NCBI RefSeq assembly: GCF_001667075.1
Contig: NZ_LZIL01000065.1
Coordinates: 62,001 to 126,000 of the forward strand
DNA: 64,000 nt
Reading direction: 5' to 3'
DNA from: Mycobacterium sp. 852014-52450_SCH5900713
Lineage (GTDB): Bacteria; Actinomycetota; Actinomycetes; Mycobacteriales; Mycobacteriaceae
This document shows, piece by piece, positions 16,903 through 25,840 of this stretch. The position numbers and the translations under genes were made by a program. The notes below the pieces were generated by a model, which was not told the origin of the DNA, did not search any database, and saw only the letters and a program-made list of their open reading frames with translations. Every line of letters starts with the position of its first letter. Position 1 is the first letter of the stretch.

Positions 16903-17696
16903 GACTTTCCCTTACGGACCACGGGATTGGTGAGGGTACCGATGCCCTCGATGGTGATGGAGACGGTGTCGCCGTCCTCGATCGGACCGACCCCGGCCGG
17001 CGTTCCGGTGAGAATGAGGTCGCCGGGCAGCAGGGTCATCACGGCCGAGATCCATTCGATGATGGCGCCGACGTCGTGGATCATCAGCGAGGTACGGCTG
17101 TGTTGCTTCACCTCGCCGTTGACCTCGGTTCGGATTTCGAGATCAGCCGGATCGGCATCGGTGACGATCCACGGACCCACCGGGCAGAAGGTGTCGTGCC
17201 CCTTGGCCCGGGTCCATTGGCCGTCGGCTTTCTGTTGGTCGCGGGCCGACACGTCGTTTCCGATGGTGTAGCCCAGGATGCTGTCGGCGGCCTCGGCGGC
17301 GGAGACGTCCTTGCAGGGCCGGCCGATGACCGCGGCCAGCTCGCCCTCGAAGTGCACGGGTGATGCGTTGGCGGGCAACCGGATCGGCACGTTCGGGCCG
17401 ACGATGGCCGTATTGGGCTTGAGGAAGATGATGGGATCCGGTGCCGCGGGGCCGGTGAGCTCGGTCATCTCGGCGATGTGATCGGCGTAGTTCTTGCCGA
17501 TGCAGACCACCTTGCTGGCCAATATCGGAGCCAGCAGTCGCACATCGGCCAGCGGCCATGATCGGCCGGTGAAGTTCGGCGTGCCAAAGGGATGCTCGGC
17601 GATTTCGCGGGCGATCATGGCGGCGGGATCGGAGAGTTCGCCCTCGATGCTGACGAAGGCGACACCGTCCGGGCTGGCGATTCGACCAAGGCGCAT
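16899..17696 (-). CDS. fumarylacetoacetate hydrolase family protein (Rv2993c-like)
   Basis: A 265-residue FAH-fold protein. I-G-K-N-Y-x-x-H, the metal ligands in H-F-E-G-E-L-A-A-V-I-G and G-Y-T-I-G-N-D-V-S-A-R-D-x-Q are the canonical motifs. T-G-T-P-A-G-V-G-P near the C-terminus completes the active site. Family members are hydrolases, isomerases or decarboxylases of beta-diketo acids such as hydroxyhepta-dienedioate. I set the start at ATG 17696 (MRLGRIASPDGV); the upstream extension to 17786 lacks family similarity. It overlaps gltX by 4 bp. Confidence 0.88.
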   Translation of the reverse strand: MRLGRIASPDGVAFVSIEGELSDPAAMIAREIAEHPFGTPNFTGRSWPLADVRLLAPILASKVVCIGKNYADHIAEMTELTGPAAPDPIIFLKPNTAIVGPNVPIRLPANASPVHFEGELAAVIGRPCKDVSAAEAADSILGYTIGNDVSARDQQKADGQWTRAKGHDTFCPVGPWIVTDADPADLEIRTEVNGEVKQHSRTSLMIHDVGAIIEWISAVMTLLPGDLILTGTPAGVGPIEDGDTVSITIEGIGTLTNPVVRKGKS

Positions 17697-17731
17697 TTCG
17701 TTGAGCCTAGTGACGGTCGCGAGCGAGCTGT

Positions 17732-17747
17732 TGGGGGCACCTCCCGC
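17732..17747. repeat. second copy of the dispersed TGGGGGCACCTCCCGC module
   Basis: This 16-bp sequence is identical to 30382-30397 and lies in the spacer between the divergent FAH-family gene and the MFS transporter, preceded by CGCGAGCGAG as in the other copy. It probably belongs to the same short interspersed repeat family. Confidence 0.55.
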
Positions 17748-17791
17748 ACCAGTATTACCAGCGGTTTTCGGTGCGTGTGCAAGCATTAAGG

Positions 17792-19096
17792 ATGCAAACG
17801 GGGACGGCCACGACGCGGGAGCTGGGCGCGCGCGGGCGCTGGTCCATCATGGTCGTATCGCTGGTGGCCACGGCGAGTTCCTTCCTCTTCATCAACGGCG
17901 TCGCGTTTTTGATTCCCTCGCTCCAGACGGCGCGCGGAATCCCGCTCGATGAAGCCGGTCTGCTGTCCTCCATGCCGAGCTGGGGCATGGTGGTGACACT
18001 GGTGCTGTGGGGCTACGTGCTCGACCGCGTGGGCGAGCGGCTAGTGATGGCCGCGGGTTCGGCGCTCACCGCGGTGGCCGCCTACGCCGCGGCGTCGGCG
18101 CATTCGATGGTGTTGATCGCCGTCTATCTGTTCCTCGGGGGCATGGCGGCGGCCAGTTGCAATACCGCCGGCGGGCGGCTGGTGTCGGCGTGGTTCCCGC
18201 CGCACCAACGCGGCCTGGCCATGGGCTTTCGCCAAACCGCGCAGCCCCTGGGAATCGCCTTGGGGGCGCTGGTGATTCCCGAGCTGGCCGAACACGGGCC
18301 GGCTGCGGGGCTCAGATTCACGGCCTTGGCGTGCGCGTTCGGGGCGGCAGCGAGTGCGGTCGGCATCATCGACCCGCCGCGCAAGCCCCGGGAGAAGGCC
18401 ACCGATTCCGAACTCGCCAGCCCGTACCGAGGGTCCTTGGTGCTGTGGCGAATTCACACGGTGGCGGGCCTGATGATGGTCCCGCAGACGGTGACCGTCA
18501 CGTTCATGCTGGTATGGCTGATCAAGAATCTGCACTGGTCGGTCGCGGCCGCCGGCAGTCTGGTGACCCTTTCGCAGCTGCTGGGTGCGATCGGCCGCGT
18601 CATGGTGGGCCGCTGGTCCGACCGCGTCGGCTCGCGCATGCGACCGGTCCGCATCATCGCGGGCGCCGCCGCCGTCATCCTCTTCCTTCTGGCCTGGGCC
18701 GACTTCCTGAATTCGAGTTGGCAGGCGCCCTTGATGGTCGCCATTTCGGTGATTGCCGTGCTGGACAACGGTTTGGAGGCCACGGCCATCACCGAATTCG
18801 CCGGGCCGTTCTGGAGCGGACGCGCCCTCGGCATTCAGAACACCACCCAGCGGGTGTTGGCGGCGGCCGCGCCGCCGCTGTTCGGTGCGTTGATCACCGC
18901 TGCGAAATACCCGAACGCGTGGATATTGTGCGGACTGTTTCCGGTGGCCGCCGTGCCGTTGGTGCCGACGCGGTTGCTCCCGCCCGGGTTGGAAACTACA
19001 GCCCGGCGGCAATCCGTTCGCCGACTTCGGTGGTGGCGAGCCGTTCGCTCCCACGCGTTGACAGGTAGGCCTCGACAGCCCGATCCACCCGCCTAG
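17792..19096 (+). CDS. major facilitator superfamily transporter (Rv2994-like)
   Basis: A 434-residue inner-membrane protein with about twelve hydrophobic helices. The loop between helices 2 and 3 reads G-Y-V-L-D-R-V-G-E-R, an MFS A-motif-like segment, and V-G-R-W-S-D-R-V-G-S-R repeats it in the second half. The substrate is unknown. ATG 17792 (product starting MQTGTATTREL) was preferred to an upstream GTG at 17771. The last 101 bp, a basic hydrophilic tail, run through the 3' end of convergent leuB, so the C-terminus may be recently extended. Confidence 0.85.
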   Translation: MQTGTATTRELGARGRWSIMVVSLVATASSFLFINGVAFLIPSLQTARGIPLDEAGLLSSMPSWGMVVTLVLWGYVLDRVGERLVMAAGSALTAVAAYAAASAHSMVLIAVYLFLGGMAAASCNTAGGRLVSAWFPPHQRGLAMGFRQTAQPLGIALGALVIPELAEHGPAAGLRFTALACAFGAAASAVGIIDPPRKPREKATDSELASPYRGSLVLWRIHTVAGLMMVPQTVTVTFMLVWLIKNLHWSVAAAGSLVTLSQLLGAIGRVMVGRWSDRVGSRMRPVRIIAGAAAVILFLLAWADFLNSSWQAPLMVAISVIAVLDNGLEATAITEFAGPFWSGRALGIQNTTQRVLAAAAPPLFGALITAAKYPNAWILCGLFPVAAVPLVPTRLLPPGLETTARRQSVRRLRWWRAVRSHALTGRPRQPDPPA

Positions 19097-20006
19097 CCGC
19101 ATCGTCCTCGCCGAGATGGGCGAGCAGCAACGCCACCGACATGATCGCCGCGGTCGGGTCGGCGATGCCCTTACCGGCGATGTCCGGCGCGCTGCCGTGT
19201 ACCGGCTCGAACATCGACGGGTTGGTCCGGGTGGCGTCGATATTTCCGCTGGCGGCCAAGCCAATTCCGCCGCACACCGCCGCCGCCAAGTCGGTGATGA
19301 TGTCACCGAACAGGTTGTCGGTGACGATCACGTCGAAGCGACCGGGGTCGGTGACCATGAAGATGGTGGCGGCGTCGACGTGTTGGTAAGCGACCTCGAC
19401 GTCGGGGTAGCCCTCCCCGACCTCGGCCACGATCCGCGACCACAGCTTCCCCGCGAAGGTCAGCACATTGGTCTTGTGCACCAGCGTCAGGTGCTTGCGG
19501 CGGCGCTGGGCCCGTTCGAAGGCGTCGGCCACCACACGGCGCACGCCGAAGGCGGTGTTCAGGCTCACCTCGGTGGCCACCTCATGCGGCGTTCCGGTGC
19601 GGATCGCGCCGCCGGTGCCGGTGTAGGGACCCTCGGTTCCCTCGCGCACCACCACGAAATCGATGTGCGGATTTCCGGCGAGCGGGCTGCTCACACCGGG
19701 ATACAGCCGTCCCGGCCGCAGGTTGACGTGATGGTCCAGCTCAAAACGCAGGCGCAGCAACAGACCCCGCTCCAGCACACCGCTGGGCACAGACGGATCG
19801 CCGATCGCCCCGAGCAGGATGGCGTCGTGCTGGCGCAGCTCGGCGAGCACCGATTCCGGCAGCAACTCACCGCTGGCGTGAAAACGCCGGGCGCCCAGGT
19901 TGTAATCGGTCTTCTCGACACCGGGCAACACCGCGTCAAGGACGTTGAGCGCCTCGGCTGTCACTTCCGGCCCGATACCGTCGCCGCCGATAACCGCGAG
20001 TTTCAC
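18996..20006 (-). CDS. leuB: 3-isopropylmalate dehydrogenase
   Basis: A 336-residue beta-decarboxylating dehydrogenase that oxidises 3-isopropylmalate with NAD+ in leucine synthesis. The N-terminal G-G-D-G-I-G-P-E-V, the V-R-E-G-T-E-G-P-Y segment, V-H-K-T-N-V-L and the E-P-V-H-G-S-A-P-D-I-A-G motif are all present. It overlaps serA by 4 bp (the stop of serA lies inside its start). The 3' end overlaps the convergent transporter gene by 101 bp. Confidence 0.96.
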   Translation of the reverse strand: MKLAVIGGDGIGPEVTAEALNVLDAVLPGVEKTDYNLGARRFHASGELLPESVLAELRQHDAILLGAIGDPSVPSGVLERGLLLRLRFELDHHVNLRPGRLYPGVSSPLAGNPHIDFVVVREGTEGPYTGTGGAIRTGTPHEVATEVSLNTAFGVRRVVADAFERAQRRRKHLTLVHKTNVLTFAGKLWSRIVAEVGEGYPDVEVAYQHVDAATIFMVTDPGRFDVIVTDNLFGDIITDLAAAVCGGIGLAASGNIDATRTNPSMFEPVHGSAPDIAGKGIADPTAAIMSVALLLAHLGEDDAARRVDRAVEAYLSTRGSERLATTEVGERIAAGL

Positions 20007-21589
20007 GACAGATCAACCACCTCAAGCTTGTTGGCGCCCACCGCCGCGCCGATCGCCGACCGCACCTCGCTCGGCACGTCGCGGTCCAGCCGCAGCAGGA
20101 TCGTCGCACCCGGGCCCTCGGCATCCTCGGAGAGTTGCGCGGCTTGGATGTTCACGCCCGCCGAGCCGAGCAGGGTGCCGATCTTGCCCAGCGCCCCGGG
20201 CTGGTCGACGTAGTTGATCACCAGGTTGGTGCCCCGTGCCCGCAGGTCGAAGTTGCGGCCGTTGATCTGCACGATCTTCTCCACCAGCTGCGGGCCGGAC
20301 AGGGTTCCGGCGACGTTGACGGCGGTGCCGTCGGGGGCTACTGCGCGCACGTCGACGACGCTGCGGTGGTTCGGGCTCTCCGAGGCCTTGGCGAGTTCGG
20401 CGGTGACGCCGCGCTCTTCGGCCAGCGCCGGTGCGTTGACGAACGTGACCGGCCCCTCGACCACCGCCGAGAACAGACCGCGCAGAGCCGAAAGCTTCAG
20501 CACCTCAACGTCTTCGGAGGCCAGCTCGCCGCGTACCTGGACCGAAACCGAAACCGGCGGCCCGTCGGACAGCGAGGCGGCCAGCACCCCGAGCTTGCGC
20601 ACCAGGTCCAGCCAGGGCGCCACCTCTTCGTTGACCGCGCCGCCGCCGACGTTGACGGCGTCGGGGACGAATTCACCGGCCAGCGCGAGCTTCACGCTTG
20701 CGGCGACGTCGGTGCCCGCCCGGTCCTGGGCCTCGGAGGTGGACGCGCCCAGGTGCGGCGTGACCACCACCTGCGGCAGCTCGAACAGCGGGCTATCGGT
20801 GCACGGCTCCTTCGCGAAGACGTCGATACCGGCCGCGCGGACGTGTCCGCTGCTCACCGCTTCGGCCAGCGCGGCCTCGTCCACCAGGCCGCCGCGGGCG
20901 GCGTTGACGATGATGACGCCCGGCTTGGTCTTCGCCAGCGCCTCCTTACCGATCAGCCCCGCCGTCTCGGGCGTCTTCGGCAGGTGCACCGAGATGAAGT
21001 CGGCGCGGCCGAGGAGGTCGTCGAGGGGCAGCAGTTCGATGCCCAGCTGAGCGGCCCGGGCCGGCGAGACGTACGGATCGTAGGCGACGAGGTGGGTGCC
21101 GAAGGCCGTCAACCGTTGAGCGACCAACTGCCCGATCCGGCCCAGCCCCACCACCCCGACCGTCTTGCCGAAAATCTCGGTGCCGTTGAACGATGACCGC
21201 TTCCAGGCGTGCTCGCGCAGCGAGGCGTCGGCCGCCGGGATCTGCCGGGCAGCGGCCAAGAGCAGCGCCAACGCGTGCTCGGCGGCGCTGTGGATGTTGG
21301 AGGTGGGGGCGTTGACCACCAGCACGCCGCGCTCAGTCGCGGCGGGCACGTCGACGTTGTCCAGCCCGACCCCGGCGCGGGCGACGATCTTCAGCTTGGG
21401 CGCGGCGGCCAGCACCTCGGCGTCGACGGTGGTGGCCGAGCGCACCAGCAGCGCGTCGGCCTCGCCCACCGCGGCCAGCAGCTTTTCCCGGTCCGGCCCG
21501 TCTACCCAGCGCACCTCGACCTGGTCTCCCAGGGCGGCGACAGTCGATTGGGCGAGTTTGTCGGCGATCAATACAACAGGCAGATTCAC
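20003..21589 (-). CDS. serA: D-3-phosphoglycerate dehydrogenase
   Basis: A 528-residue long-form PGDH that catalyses the first step of serine synthesis. The Rossmann motif G-L-G-R-I-G is at 148-153; the catalytic R, E and H regions follow (N-A-A-R-G-G, H-L-G-A-S-T). The C-terminus carries the extra allosteric substrate-binding domain plus an ACT domain (about 455-528) that binds serine, as in M. tuberculosis SerA1. It is translationally coupled to leuB, tying serine and leucine synthesis in one transcript. Confidence 0.96.
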   Translation of the reverse strand: MNLPVVLIADKLAQSTVAALGDQVEVRWVDGPDREKLLAAVGEADALLVRSATTVDAEVLAAAPKLKIVARAGVGLDNVDVPAATERGVLVVNAPTSNIHSAAEHALALLLAAARQIPAADASLREHAWKRSSFNGTEIFGKTVGVVGLGRIGQLVAQRLTAFGTHLVAYDPYVSPARAAQLGIELLPLDDLLGRADFISVHLPKTPETAGLIGKEALAKTKPGVIIVNAARGGLVDEAALAEAVSSGHVRAAGIDVFAKEPCTDSPLFELPQVVVTPHLGASTSEAQDRAGTDVAASVKLALAGEFVPDAVNVGGGAVNEEVAPWLDLVRKLGVLAASLSDGPPVSVSVQVRGELASEDVEVLKLSALRGLFSAVVEGPVTFVNAPALAEERGVTAELAKASESPNHRSVVDVRAVAPDGTAVNVAGTLSGPQLVEKIVQINGRNFDLRARGTNLVINYVDQPGALGKIGTLLGSAGVNIQAAQLSEDAEGPGATILLRLDRDVPSEVRSAIGAAVGANKLEVVDLS

Positions 21590-21698
21590 CCGGCCAGCCT
21601 AACGGCTGCCTTCGACGGCCATCGACGGGCTCACCACTGCCGTCACCTGCGCCGACACGCGCTTGGGGAGCGCGTCATCGCGGTCCTAGGATGCGCTC

Positions 21699-22316
21699 GT
21701 GACCAAACTCGCGATCATCTACTACTCGGCCACCGGTCATGGCAGCGCGATGGCGCAACGCGTGGCCACCGCGGCCGAGTCGGCGGGCGCCGAAGTCCGC
21801 CTGCGTCACGTCGCCGAAACCCGCGACCCCGAGTCGTTTGCCCAGAACCCGGCCTGGACTGCGAATTACCAAGCGACCAAGGATCTTCCGGCCGCGACCG
21901 GCGAGGACATCGTCTGGGCCGACGCGGTGATCTTCGGTTCGCCGACCCGCTTCGGCTCTCCCGCTGCGCAATTGCGCAATTTCCTGGACTCGCTGGGCGG
22001 GCTGTGGGCCGAGGGCAAACTCGCGGACAAGGTGTACGCGGCTTTCACGTCTTCCAACACCGTGCACGGCGGTCAGGAGACCACGCTGCTGTCGCTCTAC
22101 ATCACGCTGATGCATTTCGGCGGCATCATCGTCCCGCCTGGATACACCGACCCGCTGAAGTTCGTCGACGGCAATCCGTATGGGGTGAGCCTGGTCTCCA
22201 CCCACGACAACATCAACAAATGCGACGAGGCCACCGAGAACGCCCTGGATCACCTGGCCCGGCGCGTGGTGGCAATCGCCGGTCGGCTCGCGTCGCCCAG
22301 CGTCACGCCAGAGTGA
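21699..22316 (+). CDS. WrbA-like NAD(P)H:quinone oxidoreductase (flavodoxin fold)
   Basis: A 205-residue flavodoxin-like protein. The FMN phosphate loop is Y-Y-S-A-T-G-H-G-S-A-M-A at about 8-19. A-V-I-F-G-S-P-T-R-F-G-S-P, the flavin-ring loop F-T-S-S-N-T-V-H-G-G-Q-E-T-T and the conserved H-F-G-G-I-I-V-P-P-G-Y identify the WrbA/type IV NQO family, which performs two-electron quinone reduction. The GTG start is at 21699. In M. tuberculosis this interval holds Rv2997-Rv3000, so this is a local gene replacement. Its 3' end forms part of a terminator hairpin. Confidence 0.88.
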   Translation: MTKLAIIYYSATGHGSAMAQRVATAAESAGAEVRLRHVAETRDPESFAQNPAWTANYQATKDLPAATGEDIVWADAVIFGSPTRFGSPAAQLRNFLDSLGGLWAEGKLADKVYAAFTSSNTVHGGQETTLLSLYITLMHFGGIIVPPGYTDPLKFVDGNPYGVSLVSTHDNINKCDEATENALDHLARRVVAIAGRLASPSVTPE

Positions 22317-22350
22317 CTGCGGTGACCGAGCGCCACTCTGGCGCGACGCT
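22299..22350. terminator. bidirectional hairpin between wrbA-like gene and ilvC
   Basis: The 17-bp arms 22299-22315 and 22334-22350 pair with one mismatch around an 18-nt loop. The left arm overlaps the last codons of the flavoprotein gene (stop 22314-22316) and the right arm ends a few bases before the ilvC stop at 22356, so one structure can end both convergent transcripts. Confidence 0.75.
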
Positions 22351-22355
22351 GGCGG

Positions 22356-23369
22356 CTACGCCGTCTCGGTGATGGGCCGGTCGACCCAGCTCATCAGGTC
22401 GCGCAGCTTCTTGCCGGTCACCTCGATGGGGTGCTCGGCGTTCTCCTTGCGCAGCTGCTCGAGTTGCTTGTTGCCGCCCTCGACGTTGGCGACCAGCTTC
22501 TTGGTGAAGGTGCCGTCCTGGATGTCGCGCAAGATCTCTCGCATCCGCTCCTTGGTGCCGGCGTCGATGACCCGTGGGCCCGACAGATACCCGCCGAACT
22601 CGGCGGTGTCGGACACCGAATAGTTCATCCGGGCGATGCCGCCCTCATACATCAGGTCGACGATCAGCTTCAGCTCGTGCAGCACCTCGAAGTACGCCAT
22701 CTCCGGCGGGTAGCCGGCCTCCACCATGACGTCGAAACCGGTCTTCACCAATTCCTCTGTGCCGCCGCACAACACGGCCTGCTCACCGAACAGGTCGGTT
22801 TCGGTCTCGTCCTTGAAGGTGGTCTTGATGACGCCGGCCCGCGTGCCGCCGATGGCCTTGGCGTAGGACAGCGCCAGCGCCTCGCCGTTGCCGGTCGGGT
22901 CCTGGTCGACCGCGATCAGGCAGGGGACGCCCTTGCCATCGACGAACTGGCGGCGCACCAGGTGACCGGGCCCCTTCGGGGCCACCATCGCGACGGTGAC
23001 GTCGGCGGGCGGCTTGATCAGACCGAAGTGGATGTTGAGGCCGTGCCCGAAGAACAGCGCGTCACCGGGCTTGAGGTTGGGCTCGATGTCGTTCTTGAAG
23101 ATGTCCGCCTGCGCCGTGTCAGGCGCCAACAGCATGATGACGTCGGCCCACTTGGCCACCTCGGCGGGCGTGTCGACGTCCAGGCCCTGCTCCTCGACCT
23201 TGGCCCGCGACTTCGAACCCTCCTTGAGCCCGACGCGCACCTGCACACCGGAGTCGCGCAGGCTCAGCGAGTGCGCGTGCCCCTGGCTGCCGTAACCGAT
23301 CACACCGACCTTGCGGCCCTGGATGATCGACAGGTCTGCGTCGTCGTCGTAGAACATTTCTAGTGCCAC
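22356..23369 (-). CDS. ilvC: ketol-acid reductoisomerase
   Basis: A 337-residue class I KARI that performs the alkyl migration and NADPH reduction of acetolactate/acetohydroxybutyrate in valine and isoleucine synthesis. The G-Y-G-S-Q-G-H-A dinucleotide motif is near residues 26-33; A-P-K-G-P-G-H, the metal ligands D-x-x-x-E in K-D-E-T-E-T-D-L-F-G-E-Q and Y-E-G-G-I are conserved. AAGGAG lies about 13 nt upstream of the start. It is the last gene of ilvB-ilvN-ilvC. Confidence 0.97.
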   Translation of the reverse strand: MALEMFYDDDADLSIIQGRKVGVIGYGSQGHAHSLSLRDSGVQVRVGLKEGSKSRAKVEEQGLDVDTPAEVAKWADVIMLLAPDTAQADIFKNDIEPNLKPGDALFFGHGLNIHFGLIKPPADVTVAMVAPKGPGHLVRRQFVDGKGVPCLIAVDQDPTGNGEALALSYAKAIGGTRAGVIKTTFKDETETDLFGEQAVLCGGTEELVKTGFDVMVEAGYPPEMAYFEVLHELKLIVDLMYEGGIARMNYSVSDTAEFGGYLSGPRVIDAGTKERMREILRDIQDGTFTKKLVANVEGGNKQLEQLRKENAEHPIEVTGKKLRDLMSWVDRPITETA

Positions 23370-23390
23370 TGTTGAATATCTCCTTGTGTG

Positions 23391-23891
23391 TTACTTGGCC
23401 GTGGCGATGCCGCGCGGACCGCGGGACAACGACACCACTCCCGATTGGACTATCTCGCGGATGCCGAACGGTTCCAGCACCCGCAGCAGCGCCTCGATCT
23501 TGCCGCGATCACCGGTCGCCTCGATGGTCAGCGCCTCCGGCGATACGTCAATCACCTTGGCGCGGAACAGGTTCACCGCTTCGATCACCTGACTGCGGCT
23601 GCCCGCGTCGGCGCGGACCTTGATCAACGCCAATTCCCGTGACACCGCGGCCCCGTCGTCCAGCTCGACGATCTTGATGACGTTGATCAGCTTGTTCAGC
23701 TGCTTGGTGATCTGCTCGAGCGGGGTCTCCTCCGCGCTGACCACAATGGTCATGCGCGACATGTCCTTCTGCTCGGTGGCGCCGACGGCCAGCGACTCGA
23801 TGTTGAAACCGCGCCGGGAGAACAGCGCCGCCACGCGGGCGAGCACACCGGGTTTGTCCTCCACCAACACCGACAGCGTGTGCGTGTGCAT
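23391..23891 (-). CDS. ilvN: acetolactate synthase small (regulatory) subunit
   Basis: A 166-residue regulatory subunit. The N-terminal ACT domain (H-T-L-S-V-L-V-E-D-K-P-G-V-L-A-R-V) binds valine for feedback control, and the C-terminal half is the second ACT-like region. The ATG at 23891 shares its A with the ilvB TGA (TGATG), a tight translational coupling that keeps the subunits in balance. A longer frame upstream is only the ilvB tail read out of frame. The symbol ilvH is also used. Confidence 0.95.
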   Translation of the reverse strand: MHTHTLSVLVEDKPGVLARVAALFSRRGFNIESLAVGATEQKDMSRMTIVVSAEETPLEQITKQLNKLINVIKIVELDDGAAVSRELALIKVRADAGSRSQVIEAVNLFRAKVIDVSPEALTIEATGDRGKIEALLRVLEPFGIREIVQSGVVSLSRGPRGIATAK

Positions 23892-25759
23892 CAGGCGTGC
23901 CCTTCGCTCTCGTCGTCGAACAGCGGGCGAATGCCGCGGGCGGCCTGGATCTCGTCGTTGCTGGTGCCGGCGGCCACCATCGGCCACACCTGCGCGTCCG
24001 CGCCGACGATGAAGTCGATCACCACGGGACGGTCGGTGATCGCCCGAGCCGCATTGATCACGTCTTCGACGTCTTCCTCACGCTCGCAACGCAATCCGAC
24101 ACATCCCAACGCCTCCGCCAGCTTGACGAAGTCCGGGATGCGATGCGAATGCGTGGCCAGGTCCGTCTGCGAATACCGCTCCTCGTAGAACAGCGTCTGC
24201 CACTGGCGCACCATGCCCAGGTTGCCGTTGTTGATCAGCGCCACCTTGATCGGCACGCCCTCGATGGCGCAGGTCGCCAACTCCTGGTTGGTCATCTGGA
24301 AGCAGCCGTCGCCGTCGATGGCCCACACCTCGGCCTCCGGGCGAGCCATCTTGGCCCCCATGGCCGCCGGAATGGCGAACCCCATGGTGCCCAGCCCACC
24401 GGAGTTGATCCAGGTGCGCGGGTTCTCGTACGTGATGAACTGCGCCGCCCACATCTGGTGCTGGCCCACCCCGGCGACATACACCGCGTCCGGGCCGGCG
24501 ATCTGACCCAGCTTCTCGATGACGTATTCCGGGCCCAGGCTGCCGTCGCTCTGCGGGTCGTAGCTCAGCGGGTAGGTGGACTGAACGCTGTCCAGATAGG
24601 CCCACCATTCCGTCATGTCGACGTTGCCGGGGATGTCGTAGTGCCGCAGCATCGCGATCAGGTCGGTGATGACCGCTTTGACGTCGCCGACGATCGGCAC
24701 GTCGGCATGGCGGTTCTTGCCGATCTCGGCCGGGTCGATGTCGGCGTGGATGACCTTGGCCTCCGGCGCGAAGGTGTCGAGCTTGCCGGTCACCCGGTCG
24801 TCGAAGCGGGTGCCCAGGGCGATCAGCAGGTCGCTGCGCTGCAGCGCCGCCACCGCGGCGACCGTGCCGTGCATGCCGGGCATGCCCATGTGCTGTCGGT
24901 GGCTGTCGGGGAACGCCCCGCGCGCCATCAGGGTGGTGACCACCGGGATGCCGGTCAGCTCGGCCAGCTCGCGCAGCTGCTCGGTCGCCTCGCCGCGGAT
25001 GACGCCACCGCCGACGTACAGCACGGGCTTGCGGGCGTCCGCGATCAGCTTGGCGGCCTCGCGGATCTGCCGGTTGTGTGGCTTGGTGTTCGGCTTGTAG
25101 CCGGGCAGGTCCATGCGCGGCGGCCAGCTGAACGTGCACTGCCCCTGCAGCACGTCTTTGGGGATGTCGACGAGCACCGCGCCAGGACGGCCCGAGGCGG
25201 CGATGTGGAAGGCCTCGGCCATCACCTGGGGGATCTCATCGCCCGAGCGGACCAGGAAGTTGTGCTTGGTGATCGGCATCGTGATGCCCGAGATGTCGGC
25301 TTCCTGGAAGGCATCGGTGCCGATCAGGGTGCGACCGACCTGGCCGGTAATCGCGACCACGGGCACCGAGTCCATTTGGGCGTCGGCCAGCGGCGTGACG
25401 AGATTGGTGGCGCCGGGGCCCGACGTGGCCATCATGACGCCGACCTTGCCGGTGGCGTGCGCGTAGCCGCTGGCGGCGTGGCCGGCGCCCTGCTCGTGGC
25501 GAACCAGCACGTGGCGCAGCTTTTTCGAGTCGAACAGCGGGTCGTAAACCGGCAATACGGCACCACCGGGAATCCCGAAGATGACCTCGACGCCGAGCTC
25601 CTCCAGCGACCGGATCACCGACTGGGCACCGGTAAGTTTCTCGGGCCCAACACGTTTCGGCTTTTTGGTGGGGGCGGCGGCAGGGGTTTCCGCCGCGTCG
25701 GAGGCGACGTCGGCGGCACGCTGTGGCTGTGTGGCGTGCTGCCTGGTGGGTGCGCTCAC
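23891..25759 (-). CDS. ilvB: acetolactate synthase large (catalytic) subunit
   Basis: A 622-residue ThDP- and FAD-dependent enzyme that condenses two pyruvates (or pyruvate with 2-ketobutyrate), the committed step of branched-chain synthesis. The catalytic Glu lies in V-R-H-E-Q-G-A-G-H-A-A. The ThDP motif begins at D-G-D-G-C-F-Q-M and ends with N-N. An N-terminal extension of about 35 Ala/Pro/Lys-rich residues precedes the fold. The start is GTG 25759 with AAGGAA upstream. A leader peptide and attenuator lie immediately upstream. Confidence 0.97.
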   Translation of the reverse strand: MSAPTRQHATQPQRAADVASDAAETPAAAPTKKPKRVGPEKLTGAQSVIRSLEELGVEVIFGIPGGAVLPVYDPLFDSKKLRHVLVRHEQGAGHAASGYAHATGKVGVMMATSGPGATNLVTPLADAQMDSVPVVAITGQVGRTLIGTDAFQEADISGITMPITKHNFLVRSGDEIPQVMAEAFHIAASGRPGAVLVDIPKDVLQGQCTFSWPPRMDLPGYKPNTKPHNRQIREAAKLIADARKPVLYVGGGVIRGEATEQLRELAELTGIPVVTTLMARGAFPDSHRQHMGMPGMHGTVAAVAALQRSDLLIALGTRFDDRVTGKLDTFAPEAKVIHADIDPAEIGKNRHADVPIVGDVKAVITDLIAMLRHYDIPGNVDMTEWWAYLDSVQSTYPLSYDPQSDGSLGPEYVIEKLGQIAGPDAVYVAGVGQHQMWAAQFITYENPRTWINSGGLGTMGFAIPAAMGAKMARPEAEVWAIDGDGCFQMTNQELATCAIEGVPIKVALINNGNLGMVRQWQTLFYEERYSQTDLATHSHRIPDFVKLAEALGCVGLRCEREEDVEDVINAARAITDRPVVIDFIVGADAQVWPMVAAGTSNDEIQAARGIRPLFDDESEGHA

Positions 25760-25807
25760 TGTCTTTGTTCCTTATTCACTCTGGGAGTTTCGCTGGGGGC
25801 AACAAAA

Positions 25808-25840
25808 AACCCCCGACAGCTCATCTGCTGCACGAGGGTT
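25808..25840 (-). terminator. rho-independent attenuator in the ilvB leader
   Basis: Read on the minus strand, the arm AACCCTCGTGCAGC pairs with GCTGTCGGGGGTT, with one bulge/mismatch and one G-U pair, followed at once by six Ts (25804-25809 on the plus strand are As). A classic intrinsic terminator with a U-run is rare in mycobacteria. It lies about 50 bp before the ilvB start and follows a branched-chain leader peptide, so premature termination is the likely function. Confidence 0.8.
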
